Source: Dipteronia dyeriana (Eukaryota; Streptophyta; Magnoliopsida; Sapindales; Sapindaceae). From it: 64,000 nt of DNA. Location of the stretch: NCBI GenBank assembly GCA_032871835.1, contig CM065297.1, forward strand, positions 35,837,098-35,901,097, read 5' to 3'. Positions 45,102 through 56,415 of this stretch are shown here, piece by piece. Position numbers and translations under genes: made by a program. The notes under the pieces were generated by a model. The model was not told where the DNA came from, ran no database searches, and saw nothing but the letters and a program-made list of their open reading frames with translations. Each line of letters starts with the position of its first letter. The stretch's first letter is position 1.

Positions 45102-45859
45102 TGTTAGGTTCTAGATTTCTGTTTGCTTGATTCCATAACAAAACTTCATTTCTTTGTATTGTTTAGTTGCTTAAGTGGTTCGTGATGATAAGAGCTTTAA
45201 GGAAGAAAAGCAGCTTCAAATGATGCAAAGTTCGTCTTCAAGAGGATTGGTACTATTCTTGGATGCTAAGGTATCAAGATTCTTCTTCCTCTTGCAACGC
45301 GTAAGGAGCACACACACACAATTCATTCATATGTGTCCCTATTTAGTTATGCATCATTGAATGTGCACACACACACATTTCATACATTTGTGTCCTTGCA
45401 TCGTAGCCCATCATTTGGTATAACATATTCACACACTTGAAGTTGAATGCTCATGCATTTGGTATGAGAGTAACATGTTTTGGAAAATGCATGATTGGAG
45501 ACTATCTCTATGTAGTTTGCATTCTAGTGTGAATTATGTTTTTTTGTGTATATTTTTGTATAACATGGATATTGAACTTGAATTTAGTATTAAATCATTC
45601 TTGATTGAGTTCCGGTCATTTCGGTTACTCATACTATTGATTTCAAGTTCTAAGTCAAAAGATACTGCACTTTCAACTCATGTTGTATACATTGTCTTCG
45701 TCTTCATATATCGAGTCAAATTATTATTTTATAGGTTGAGTATTTATATTTCCATGTCTATGAGGGATTCCTGGTTCGTAATCTTCAAACGGATTTGAAT
45801 TCAGAGTTTGAATGACCAAGAACAGTCGAAGAACGCGAGAGGAGCACAAGGGAAGAGGT

Positions 45860-45915
45860 GTGATGGCATAAGCCATCACTTGGCACCATCCCGAGATGGC
45901 ACGTGGCCATCTCGG
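45860..45915 (+). promoter_or_regulatory. Double LTR palindrome with G-box (S5)
   Basis: GTGATGGC and GCCATCAC around ATAA (45860-45879), then CCGAGATGG and CCATCTCGG around CACGTGG (45891-45915). Both are perfect and the second contains CACGTG. Confidence 0.8.
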
Positions 45916-46767
45916 CCCCAAAGTTGATCTGCCCTGAGATGCCCACACGCCATCTTGGGGAGGCACTAAATAATCGGGGCTTTTTGGTCTTTTGGTTGTT
46001 CTCTTTTTAAAAACTCTCATTCTCTCTCATTCAACAATATGTTGAGAAAAACAAATTTGAAGAATAAGTGTAGAATTTTTCTCTCAACATTTTGATTTTT
46101 GTTTTTGTGATAACTTCTTCATTTCAACTCAGAACCACTGGGTTCAAAAATCGATTTCAAGTGTCTTGAAGATTTCTACAAAACCCAAGCATTTCCAGAA
46201 CCAAAATATGTCTAGAGTTTTCATTGTGATCAGATCTTCAGTTCGTCATTTTCATCCTTGTTGGTAAAATCATCTTCTTCTTAGTTTTCTTTTTAGATAT
46301 TCTCATTGATTGATGCTATTTGAATAAGAAGCATGACTAGGATGATTTTGATATCATTTTATGGTTTGTTGAATTTATTTTCAAGTCTAGCTAGATTTGT
46401 GATAATTTGATTGATTTGTGCTAAACATGATAAACATGAAATTACTTCTAGAAATCTTTTGTTCTTATGCTTGATTGATTATTTCTAGATCTAATTTCAT
46501 TTTCTATGAACTAGGTTGTGTTTCAATTGGTGCCTATATCTTTATATCTATGTTCTTAGTTGATAACATGCTTAGGTTATCTAGATACATTTGTGATTGT
46601 TCTTTGAAAGTATAATCTAGTTATCTTGTTGCATGACCATAGAATTTGTTGATCATCATTTTCTATGTTGAGTGCTTGTTTGTGTTTTGCATTCATGATC
46701 ACTTAGATGCCTTGTGAAGAGATAGAAAGTCTCAAATCTTAGAGTGATTCTTTGATTTGAGCAATTT

Positions 46768-46985
46768 GAAGTCTTAGCTAGAGTGGGGAGGACTTGGATA
46801 GCTAAGCAAGTGGAAGTCTCGACAAAAGGTGTGAGACCTCGGATTGTTGAGCAAGGAAGTCTTGACTAGAGTCGGGAGGACTCAGATAGTTGAGCAAGAA
46901 GTTTTACCTAAGGTCGTGAGGATCCGGATAGGTAAGCAAGGAATCTTCCCAGAGACAGGGGGTCTTGGATAGGAAGTCGGCTTAG
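46768..46985 (+). repeat. Degenerate 43-bp tandem repeat in the S5 LTR
   Basis: GAAGTC-type unit starts near 46768, 46813, 46856 and 46897 (42-45 bp steps), each with GGGAGGAC-GGATAG-TAAGCAAG elements. About five units. Confidence 0.7.
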
Positions 46986-47238
46986 TAGATCACTACGTTC
47001 GAGGATAGAGTAAGAGTGATAGCTTGGAGAGCATGTGTTGATTGCTTGAGTGTGTAACTCTTTTTTTAAATAGTAGTGGATTTGCTTTTGCCGGTTGTCG
47101 TGGTATCAACCCGTGGATGTTTCCTCCTTAGAGGTTTACCACGTAAATATTGAGTGTCATTGTTTGCAATTTTCATTAAGCACTGTTAAAATTGCATTGC
47201 TTTAAAAGAAGACAAAAATTGGAACATATACCTATTCA

Positions 47239-47252
47239 CCCCCCCCCCCCCC
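47239..47252 (+). repeat. 14-bp poly-C run near the LTR end
   Basis: C14 inside the CACCC...CTCTAGG block that ends Sirevirus LTRs; other copies have 3 to 6 C here. Confidence 0.85.
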
Positions 47253-47292
47253 TCTAGGTATATTTACACTATAAAGATAAAGGGAAATTTAA

Positions 47293-47987
47293 GTTGTAAT
47301 AACACTATTTCAAACTAAACTTTTGTAGAGCATCTTTGAAGAGGATATCCATACTGCTACATGTATAAATCAGCATGCGGTGGACTAGGCAGTTAGCAAT
47401 CTATATTGTAACCACCATGGGATCATCGTGTAGTTACATGGCGTTGTACACATCCTCCTCAGTGAAAATAATCTTGGTTGACTGGGAGGTCCCTACCGAA
47501 GTCCGATTGACCTTGCAGACATCTCGTCTTTCTTCAATCTGGGGTACCTTCCTGACATGGTTCTTCCTAGAATTGTTAGAGGTCCCAGCCATGGTAGGTC
47601 CCCCGCTAATGGTGTGTATGACCTGGATTTGATGCACAGATATTTTTGTTCTCCTTTTCTTTTCTCTGTATCATCCCGAATCTCAGCCTGTACCATGTTT
47701 TTCTGTGTGGATGTTATCTCGAACCAACTGTAAGAATTTTACCAAGTAGCCACCTCTCACTAGTGCTTCGATCTGGTTGTGTAAGCTGAAGCACTCCGAT
47801 GTGTAATTTCCCACATCCTTATAGAAGTCATAGTATTTATACTGGTTCCTCGTGTCAGCTGGTGCTTTCATGAGACTAGGTTTCCTAAGCAATCCCATAT
47901 CACGAATGGCAAGGTAGATCATTTTGTGGGACATGTTCAGTGGGGTGTAATGACTGTACCCATTTTATCCTGGGCTTTGGGGGCTAC
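47293..47987 (-). pseudogene. G2 gag C-terminus and start of protease
   Basis: On the minus strand the open frame 47934-47683 reads GLLRKPSLMKAPADTRNQYKYY then DFYKDVGNYTSECFSLHNQIEALVRGGYLVKFL, the Tat-type gag end. VIHTISGGPTMAGTS follows in another frame (shared with G1) and then degenerate protease (LIYTCSSMDILFKDA), where the D-S/T-G triad is lost. It is cut at 47293 by S5. At 47987 it joins gag of 53774 across the class-C element: the sequence on both sides is colinear with G1. Confidence 0.8.
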
Positions 47988-48810
47988 TGTTGGAACCTTA
48001 TTCACCGGTCACACAACGGAAGTAGGTTTTAAAATTTTTATACATATCATAATCTGTAATTGGGACCAGTGAACTTGGATCAAAATTATTTTTCGAAACT
48101 TATACATATAAAAAGTATTACAATAATAAAATATATGTACATACAGGAAACTGAAATCAATATAAAGAGAAAAAAAACATACCGACGTTTGGAGACTCCT
48201 TCACTTTATAATAGGCTATTGTCTGAACCAATCGATCTTTATCGCTATCTCCCGGGACTGGTAACCGCGTGTGGACGCATCACGGTCTTATGAACTTGAA
48301 CGGAGGATGTTGAGAGAATGAAAAAGAAACTATTTCATCCTCTTTTTGGTGTTATTTTACTCACATACAGTTGCACACATAAACTAACTCACGCACACAT
48401 TTGACTTTCACCAGAGCAATCGCATATATGTGTCTCACACACAGCCTTGCTCCTTTTCTTAATTCAACGAATGCGTTGATTTGTTTTTTCAATCATGCAT
48501 GTATATATATATTTTTTCTTTTTCAACAGGGCAAGCATTAAAAGCAAATCTCATTTGGTGTGTTGACTTTCCAATTGTTTTAAAAAGAATATATATATAT
48601 ATATATATATATCAAATATATATATTTCCTCTATTAAAAACTCATGATATATTGTTTTGGTCAGTTTTCAAAGAATATATATCACATATATATTTCCTCT
48701 TTTAAAAAACCTCATGATATCTTTTTATTTAAAAACAAAATATTCATTTTATATTTATTAAAAGATACCATCTATTTTGAATTTATACTTTTAAAATTCA
48801 AAAATTAAAT
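47988..48810 (-). repeat. Class-C copia 3' LTR, truncated
   Basis: TGTTGGAACC on the plus strand opens a copy that matches 51745-52590 of the full LTR and then breaks off at 48810 into coding sequence. About 1.2 kb, including its real 5' end and the polypurine tract, is deleted. Confidence 0.8.
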
Positions 48811-49068
48811 GACCAAGCCTAAGATGCCAAAAATACGTGTTATTATCTGGAGAAATTTTATGTCGTTTAGTTTTGGGTTTTCAACCTTAAACATTTCGGT
48901 GTTGAACAGTGTAGTATGTATTAACGGTTTTAACACATACAAATTGTTATCATTAATTCCTGAACAAATATTCAGACCATTCTTTCCAATAATAATAGAC
49001 TTATTGTTAAAAGAAACAGAATACGATTGTTCTAACAATTTAGAAACGGAAATCGTATACCGTGTAAA
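48811..49068 (-). pseudogene. Class-C copia protease end and GAG-pre-integrase start
   Basis: MLEQSYSVSFNNKSIIIGKNG then NDNNLYVLKP, and in another frame TYFWHLRLGH, the start of the GAG-pre-integrase domain. Integrase, RT and RNase H are gone; the deletion runs straight into the 3' LTR. Confidence 0.75.
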
Positions 49069-49644
49069 TCAAGGAATATAAAAAACATTGTTCGATAATA
49101 AAAAACTATTATTATTACAAAATTGCAATCTTATTGCTTCTACTGCTTTGGCCGATACGATATCCTCAGCCCCCACACTCATCGAGAAGGCTCCCTCCTC
49201 TAGCTGTGTCCAAGAATCAGTCCACTGCAAAGAAGAACAAACACGGTTAGTGGCCCCCGAATCAACTATCCAGGGTGAAGAACCATCTTCAACTAAACAA
49301 GATTCAAGAACAAGTAAATCATATTTACCTTTAGTCTTTTTCTTCTTTGCTACCTCTTTAAGGTATTGAGGATAGTTCCTCTTCCAGTGCCCGACCTTGT
49401 CGCAATGGAAACATTTTCCTTTGCCTTGGTCAGTGGAGGAGCCCTTCTTTTTGCTTTGGGCTTTCTTGGGTTTGGGCTTACCCTTTGCCTTCCTAGCAAA
49501 CCTCTTCTTCTTTTTTTTTTTTGAGGAGGAAGATGGTTTTACAACATTTGCCTCATCGGTCTTACCCTTGGTTTCCTTAACCAAGCACTCTAAGGTAGCA
49601 AGCTTATTAAGCAACTGTGTAAAACTGAACTTTAACTTGTTCAT
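49069..49644 (-). pseudogene. Class-C copia gag C-terminus and protease
   Basis: A single open frame of 191 residues. A Lys/Ser-rich basic stretch (KKKKKKRFARKAKGKPKPKK) precedes the zinc knuckle CFHCDKVGHWKRNY, whose last Cys is Tyr. Then comes YDLLVLESCLV and protease WIVDSGATNRVCSS with the D-S-G triad intact, and VGAEDIVSAKAVEAIRL. This lineage is very common in angiosperms. The open frame with an intact D-S-G implies this copy is younger than G1 or S4. Confidence 0.85.
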
Positions 49645-50193
49645 CCCATAGTTGCTCTTAAACTAATTGAAACTCTTCGGAAGAGTCGTCAGTGTGATGC
49701 TCACTTGACTGGGTTTTTTAGTGTCCCCACAATTGACTTATACCGTGTTGAAGTAGAACATCATGCTCAGGACATGTTCCCGAACTGTCGTACCTTCATT
49801 CATGAGAGTAAGCATAGCGGAATGAACAACTTCGTGCCGCTTTTGCTCGGAGGGCTCCCCAAACATAGCTTGCAACAAATCCATGATTTCGAATGTTGAA
49901 GTCATTGCTTCGTGCTTTGTGATAAGCACGTATGTCATAGAAGCCAACATATATGTTCGGGCCTTCTCATTATATGAGACCCATCGCTCGTATGCCTCAT
50001 GAACAATTCATTTGGCATTGGCAGTAGGCACTGAAGGACATTCCAATGTAAGCACAAACTTGAGATCTTTGGTGACCAATATTTTATTAATGTTAAGTTT
50101 CCACTTAGTATAGTTATCACCAGTTAATTTGTCGTTTGTGAGAATTTGAAGTAATGCAGAAGATATGATTACTGAAATAAATAAAACATTCAT
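49645..50193 (-). pseudogene. Class-C copia gag N-terminal half
   Basis: Frames 50193-50008 (LQILTNDKLTGDNYTKWKLNINKILV, then FVLTLECPSVPTANAK), then a shift, and 49950-49738 (MLASMTYVLITKHEAMTS, MDLLQAMFGEPSEQKRHEV, EGTTVREHVLSMM). These are UBN2 capsid blocks in order with at least two frameshifts. About 90 nt after the last frame the next one (49644) opens with LKFSFTQLLNKLATLE, the end of the capsid. Confidence 0.8.
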
Positions 50194-51744
50194 TAAGTCA
50201 TTTATTTAAAACAAGTGCTAGTGCTTTTTCATAAATTTAAACACGATGCATGAACATGTTTTACGAACTAGAACAACCCTAAAACTAGTTACTATACCAT
50301 GGCAATCCAACATACGACAAAGAAGTGCCGCCTTAGGGTCAGTCAAATCTATGCATATTGGACCGAGACATTCTTAATCAAATGATATTCTTGAATAACT
50401 CTTATTCCATATCATTCAATCATCGTCTATATAGTCAAGTATTTAATTAACAAACTTGATCAAAGCCTTCGTGAGTGTAACCCACCATTTTAGATATTAC
50501 GAGCTTAGCTCGAGAATTGTCGCCTCAGGGTCGGTCAATCCCGAAATACCCTCATAAGTCCTATATGTTAGGAAGTCAACCTTGGTATTGACCTTTGTGG
50601 AAACCCTCCTTAGGGAGGCCGAAAGCAAAGCCGTCACGAGGTCCTACTCGGATCTCACGCTGTTGAACTAATGATGGAGACCGCGGGATATATATGTCAT
50701 TTATCCCTCTCACCCTCAATATTTGAAAATTAGTGTTTTCTATTATCTGTTAATGCACCTAGACTCTACAGGATCAAACGACTAACTTTAATCAAGTTAT
50801 CTAGCACATTAACTAGTTCATTATTAGAAACAAATTCTAATTAACTAATAAATTATTTATGATTTTTAACTATTAAAATTCTAATATATTAGTGAATAAT
50901 CTAAGCCTTTGTAAACTATTTACTAAGGTCAGATTATTATGTTAGTGTTTACCATGTTTTAAGTATTAAAACACTAACACTTTATTCGATTAATTTATTA
51001 TTAGGTAATTAATCATGTTAATCCTAATTACATTAAATGACCCTATTAATCTAACTTATTAAACACTTTAAAAACTATATTAATATTAAATGAGAATTAC
51101 AAAGTTCTTACCATTAAAAAACTAATCTCATTTTCATAGCCAATTATGTATTTACCCATTTTTATCACATTAAAAAAATACGTAAAAAATTGGGCTATGA
51201 TGCATGCATGTCATATCAAATATATTTGTGTAGACACATCTAATCTAAATGACATATGTATGCATGAAAATGCTTTTATTATCACATAATATAAAGCATA
51301 CATGAATTGATCAAGTACTATGGATTATTTAGCCTAAAAACTGGAATAAAAAATTATAAAAATACCCCCAAGGCATTCCTTGGTCTTCTTGTAATTTTCG
51401 AGTCTTTCAGTCTCTTCAGGTCACTCTGATTCATCTCATGAATCTTTCTTCGTGATTTTTTCAGGTCTTCAATATATGTTACAATATTTATTTTACAATA
51501 CAATAACAGTTAAAATAAAATAATAGTAATAATTATTATTATTATTATTATACAACTCATAAACCTTAAATCCACACTATCATACAATTAACGATCAATC
51601 ATGTTTTTGTAAATTAAAAAAGAAACTTAATATACATATAGAAACATCATACAATCAACTTAAACCGTGCCTACACAATCATACATACAGGAGAATCGAA
51701 AACAATTTCCTCTTCCAGAAAAAAAAATTGGGTATGAAACCAAT
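50194..51744 (-). mobile_element. Class-C leader between 5' LTR and gag
   Basis: About 1.55 kb, AT-rich, no coding capacity. Contains a short ATT repeat (about 51529-51551) and two related segments around 50325 and 50515 (CGCCT-AGGGTC-GTCAAT). Next to the LTR the minus strand reads ATTGGTTTCATACC, a poor match to the usual initiator-Met primer site TGGTATCAGAGC. Confidence 0.6.
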
Positions 51745-52252
51745 TGTTGGAACCCCGTTCACATGTCACGCAGCGGAAGTAGGTTTTAAAATTTTTATTC
51801 AGATCATAATCTATAGATAGGACCAGTGAACATAGATCAAAAATATTTTCGGAGCTTATACATATAAAAATTATTACAATAATAATATATATGTATATAC
51901 AGGAAATTGAAATCAATATAATGAAAAGAAAAACATACCAACGTTTGAAGGCTCCTTCACTTTATAATATGCTTCTGTCTGAACCAATCGATCTTCCTTA
52001 TCATCTCCCGGAATTGGTAACTGCGTGTGGGCGCAACACTGTCTCAGGAACTTGAACGAAGGATGTTGAGAGAATGAAGAAGAAACTATTTCTTCCTCTT
52101 TTTGGTGTTATTTTACCCACATACACTTGCACACATAAAATAACTCACGCACACGTTTGACTTTCACCAAAGCAATTGCATATATGTGTCTAACACACAA
52201 CCTTGCTCCTTTTCTAAACTCAATGAATGTGTTAATTTGTTTTTCAATCAAG

Positions 52253-52305
<53 letters not shown>

Positions 52306-53773
52306 TTTTTCAACAGAGCAAGCATTAAAAGCAAATCTCATTTGGTGTGTTGACTTTCCTATTTTTTTTAAAGAATATATATATCGAATATATATATCAA
52401 ATATATATATTTTCTCTTTTAATAACTCATGATTTCTTGTTTTAGTCGGTTTTCAAAGAATATATAGCACATATATATTTCCTCTTTTAAAAACATTATG
52501 ATATCTTTTTATTTAAAAACAAAATCTTCATTTTATTTTTATTAAAAGATACCGGCTATTTTGAATTTAAACTATTTAAATTAAAAAATTAAATATTTAA
52601 TTTGCTAAAATAAAATAATCATAATATATTATTTTATTCAAAAACAAATATCAACAAACATCCTCCATTTAGTGATTATTAACATAATTAAATAATCTCA
52701 TTATTCAATTAATTTTCTGAATAAATACGTGTCACTTTCATAACACAATTAATTGGACAATCCAATAAATTTCCCGTGACCTTTGTTACCAAAGTCGATT
52801 AGGCTAGAAAGGTGGCCTAATGAACCCACAGTATTTTGATCTACAATAATCCTTGAAATCATTAATTAAACTCTATATCTAATACTCCTTAATTATTAAC
52901 TCCGGTGTTATTCCACTAAAATCCAGAAGCTGCAATCTCTCAACTGCATATGCTTTTACACAGACCGATACAACTCTGTGTCGATCGATATAGCTATTAC
53001 ATATGTTGTTATCCTCCATAGTAGTTCATAATTAGAGTTGGGTCATAATGTCCATTATACCCATCTATTTACATATATCGTTTATGTACCGCTGATTCTC
53101 TAGCGGACAATAAAACCTATTTCCTTACAGAATTAAGAGAGCGCTCATACTGTCCAAGCCCTAAATCAACCCTTAAAGGAACTACCATATACTTCTCACA
53201 AGGAGTGGATTCCACTTTTGTGTACAAACCTTCCTAACAGCAAGCCAAACAACAATCCCAACATATGGAGTATATTGATCAGGAAATGCATCTGACCTCA
53301 CCCGTGGTATATCAAAGACCACGATCTAGCCTGAAGGAGTCGTTAAGACACTCAGGATTAAGATCACCCACATATAACCATCATTAGTTGATATATATGA
53401 ATCTCATCGGTAAACAGATCTTGGTGAGAGATTCATAAAGATCATGGCCCAATCCTATATGATCACATCATACAAGGTGCCTTCATTCCCATATCTCATA
53501 TGAATGGTTCATGATAGAATCACTACATATTACAGAATGGACCGCAGCTATAAATTAACCACAATCTATGAACTCTTTAGATTGCATGCATCTTACTATA
53601 TACATCCGTATATTAAACTCATATACACATTTCGAGATTATGTATTGCAATTCAGGAAGTTAATATGCACAAGTTACGAAATAAACAACACAACCAGAAT
53701 GAATTGAACCTTTTCTTTTATTTATTTCATAAGTCCATTTACAAAATACATATGTAGGGCATAAACCCCAACA
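51745..53773 (-). repeat. Class-C copia 5' LTR (2.03 kb)
   Basis: Complete TG...CA LTR: TGTTGGAACC to CCCCAACA on the plus strand. The flanks of the whole element are GCTAC (47983-47987) and ACTAC (53774-53778), four of five matching, a likely target duplication with one mutation. G2 gag is colinear on both sides, which supports this. Confidence 0.85.
52261..52303 (+). repeat. TA dinucleotide microsatellite, about 21 repeats
   Basis: Follows a GTGTGTG stretch inside the class-C LTR; the truncated partner LTR has a shorter run near 48588-48612. Confidence 0.9.
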
Positions 53774-55271
53774 ACTACCACTATTTATAGGGGTAAAGCT
53801 CTAGGTGGAGTTTGCCTTGCCGGATACCGCTCCCAATGAGGTTGGAAAGGTGGGAGAGGTATGTAGATTGGTTTGAAGGTATGTTTTCAATCTTTTGTAC
53901 CAGTACGGGGCTTAGGTGCCTCGTTTTTCTTACGCTTGGTGGTTCTCATGTCATCATGTTCGATCTTGACTCTTAGCTATTCATCTATTTCTAATTGCTT
54001 GAGGGACCTGTGGGAGGCCTCCTGGTAGGTCTCTGGTAGAACAATCTACCTGCCCATACGTTTCTGAGGAAGTTGGCTAAGGTCTCTTTCTTATTGAAAA
54101 CCCTTATTTGGATCAATTCCTTATGGAACCTCTTTACATAGGACATGAGCGTCTTACCTCGCTCTTTAATCATGTACTGCAAGCGGATTGGGTTCTTTAG
54201 TCATGGCTTGATCCCCTTAAACTCTGAGCAAGAATCACTATACAATTAAGTAAAGGTGTCCACGCTACCTGTGGGCAATTTTCTGAACCACGTCTTGGCG
54301 TAGTCAATCAGCGTGGTTAGGAACATCTTTTATATAGATGCTCTGGTCGCATTTTAGACTTTCATCTGCTGGACAAAGCTCTTCAGATGGCTTAAAGGTT
54401 CCTCATTGTAAGAATACTTGTCAGTCAGCATTTTAAAATTTAGATAGAGTTTAGCTTCCTTAATCTTTCGAGAGAATGAGGTGTTCATCTCGCCAAAGGG
54501 GTCCTTCTGGTTCTGCTCACGCTTGCCCCTCCTTAACTACTACATTTCCTTCTGCATTCAAGCTAGTTGATCTCACAGGCGTTTGTTCCAAGTGTTCTCA
54601 GATTCGACCTCAGAATCTTCTTTGTTAGATCCTTCTAATAAGACAGGAACCTCACCCCGGTTATCCTCTTTGAGAGGATTTTCCTTGGAACTTTTCCTGC
54701 TACCTCCGACATTAGATCGAGGTTCCCTTTTAGTCACCACTGGTTGGGTTGGGTGGTTGGGTTCCCTTGGCGGGATGTCAATAGTTAATTTCACATGTCG
54801 ATGTTGGTAATCAGCTGGCCTATGATGAACCAAGGTCATGGGTCCTAACCGATCTCAAACTGAGGGCGGGAGCCCAAACTATCATAGACCGGCACTTGTG
54901 GTGGTGGTCCTAACCTTTCGAAAGTGGTATCCAAGCTCCCGGTCTATTGGGCTCCTCTCGGTTACTCTGTTTTACCGACTGAATGGTAATACTCTCTGTA
55001 ACCAACCGGAGATGAACACTTTCTACAAAAGCCATGGCATGCTGCTCTAGAATAATCTGGCCAATCACCGAGGGGACTAAAGTCTTAGCAGTACCAGTCA
55101 GTGCTAGAGCAGGATTTTGATACTTCGATCTCTTACTTTTCCTTTAAGCCTTCTGGGTGGAGGCTACAAATTGGTGCCCGAAAGCTTTGGGTTGCCCATG
55201 GGAGGATCGAAGTCTCATGGTGTTGTTACACTTGTAAAATCTCAAACACTCGATTCAAAAGAGGGTGTGGA
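53774..55271 (-). pseudogene. G2 gag
   Basis: On the minus strand: a charged N-terminal part (frame 54839-54573, KLTIDIPPREP...SEVESENTWNKRL), then the core: EEPLSHLKSFVQQMKV, MFLTTLIDYAKTWFRKLPTGSVDTFT, LYSDSCSEFKGIK and RLQYMIKERGKTLMSYVKRFHKELIQIRVF. The open frame 54182-53991 ends AGRLFYQRPTRRPP. It is clearly homologous to G1 gag. Stops break the core in at least four places. The continuation is at 47987 across the class-C insertion. Confidence 0.8.
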
Positions 55272-55297
55272 ATTTTCCCATAGACGATGCTAAAAAG
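55272..55297 (-). promoter_or_regulatory. G2 primer-site region
   Basis: Minus strand TTTTTAGCATCGTCTATGGG follows the LTR end; it corresponds to G1 11866-11886 and to the usual plant gypsy TTTGGCG-CGTCT-TGGGAA block with two changes. Confidence 0.6.
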
Positions 55298-56415
55298 TGC
55301 TAGCCAAAAATTCATTTTCGGTGAGGAATCTCAGTTATTAACCTCGGGACCGCTACTTAGGAAAATCGCGGTCGGGGTAGGTACCTTCGATAACAGTCTC
55401 ACATTTAAAAGTGGATGAAATGAATGATAGAATAATGGTGATGATGTTGAACTTAACGGTGTTATTTTTTTCAATATTGAAGTTGGTAAGATAACATGAA
55501 GTAGCTCTCAATCTCTCTTTTCTCTCTAACTAACTAGAGGTGGTTAAATCGTACATGTCGATAAGTGGATACAACTATCAATGGAAATGGATAGGCTTAG
55601 TTCTGATCATAGAACTAAGTGATAGCTCTTATGGTTCTTAGGGTCGATTTTTTCTTTTTCTCCCCTCTATGTGATTCAATTGCCTCAGAGGGGAGTCAGT
55701 CTCATGTCTTTTTACGTGTTTTGCAGGCGTATTTGTACATGGTGCAATTAGGATTAATTTATGGCATGCAAGCTGAAGATCAATGGATTGATCTCCTTCC
55801 TTGTTAGGCGGGATTTTCTATTTAAAGTAGTTGATTCTAGAGAATCAGTTTGTGTAGGATATCTTTAAGACAATCTTGTTTGTTTCCTTTCTAGACTCTT
55901 TCATTATAGCCTTGCGTGCGTTGAGCTTTTTATGGTTTGGAGAATGATTTTGATTTCACTGATTAGTGTCCTGACACCTCAAGGTATCGACCTGGTGATA
56001 TGGCACTTGATCATCTCGATGACGAGATACCTCAAGGTACTAGTCTGCTGGCAAGGTATATAGAGGTACCGTTCCGATGGCGAGGTGCTTGGTCAATCAT
56101 GTTAGAGCTTTATGATAATCTGGGATCTTTACAGGCACCTTCCTTTCTGTTAGTGGGGTAGAATATGTACCATGACTTAACAACGGAATAGTGTCAGGGT
56201 ACTCAAGTACCAGTTGGGTAGTCTATGGTGGCATGAGAGTTTATCTTACTATAACAATGATGCCGAGGTATCGCGGATGTGATATGCCTGGTATTTCAAG
56301 GTAGATCATAACATCTAACTCCTACCTACTCTAAGGAGATATTCCCTACTATATGCCAGCTAGGTGGAAAATTTCCCTTTGTCCCTTTGCCAAAATTGGT
56401 TGTTAATAGCATTCA
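55298..56415 (-). repeat. G2 5' LTR (1.12 kb)
   Basis: Pairs with 27894-28980 end to end, including the outer TTAATAG segment, with visible substitutions throughout. To the right, S4 integrase begins immediately. Outer flanks (GTACT at 27889 and AATTG at 56416) do not form a target duplication. Confidence 0.75.

Larger units (their letters stand above)
45102..47292 (+). repeat. S5 3' LTR (Sirevirus-like, 2.19 kb)
   Basis: It opens TGTTAGGTTCTAG and ends near GGGAAATTTAAG; the end was placed by alignment with the S3 LTR. It carries two palindromes (45860-45915), the 43-bp repeat zone, the GTGGATGTTTCC segment (47112) and a poly-C run. Gypsy G2 protease resumes directly after it. Confidence 0.8.

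Noticed and set aside
49397..49651. Plus-strand frame with a Phe run
   Set aside because: Mirror of the Lys-rich stretch of class-C gag on the other strand.
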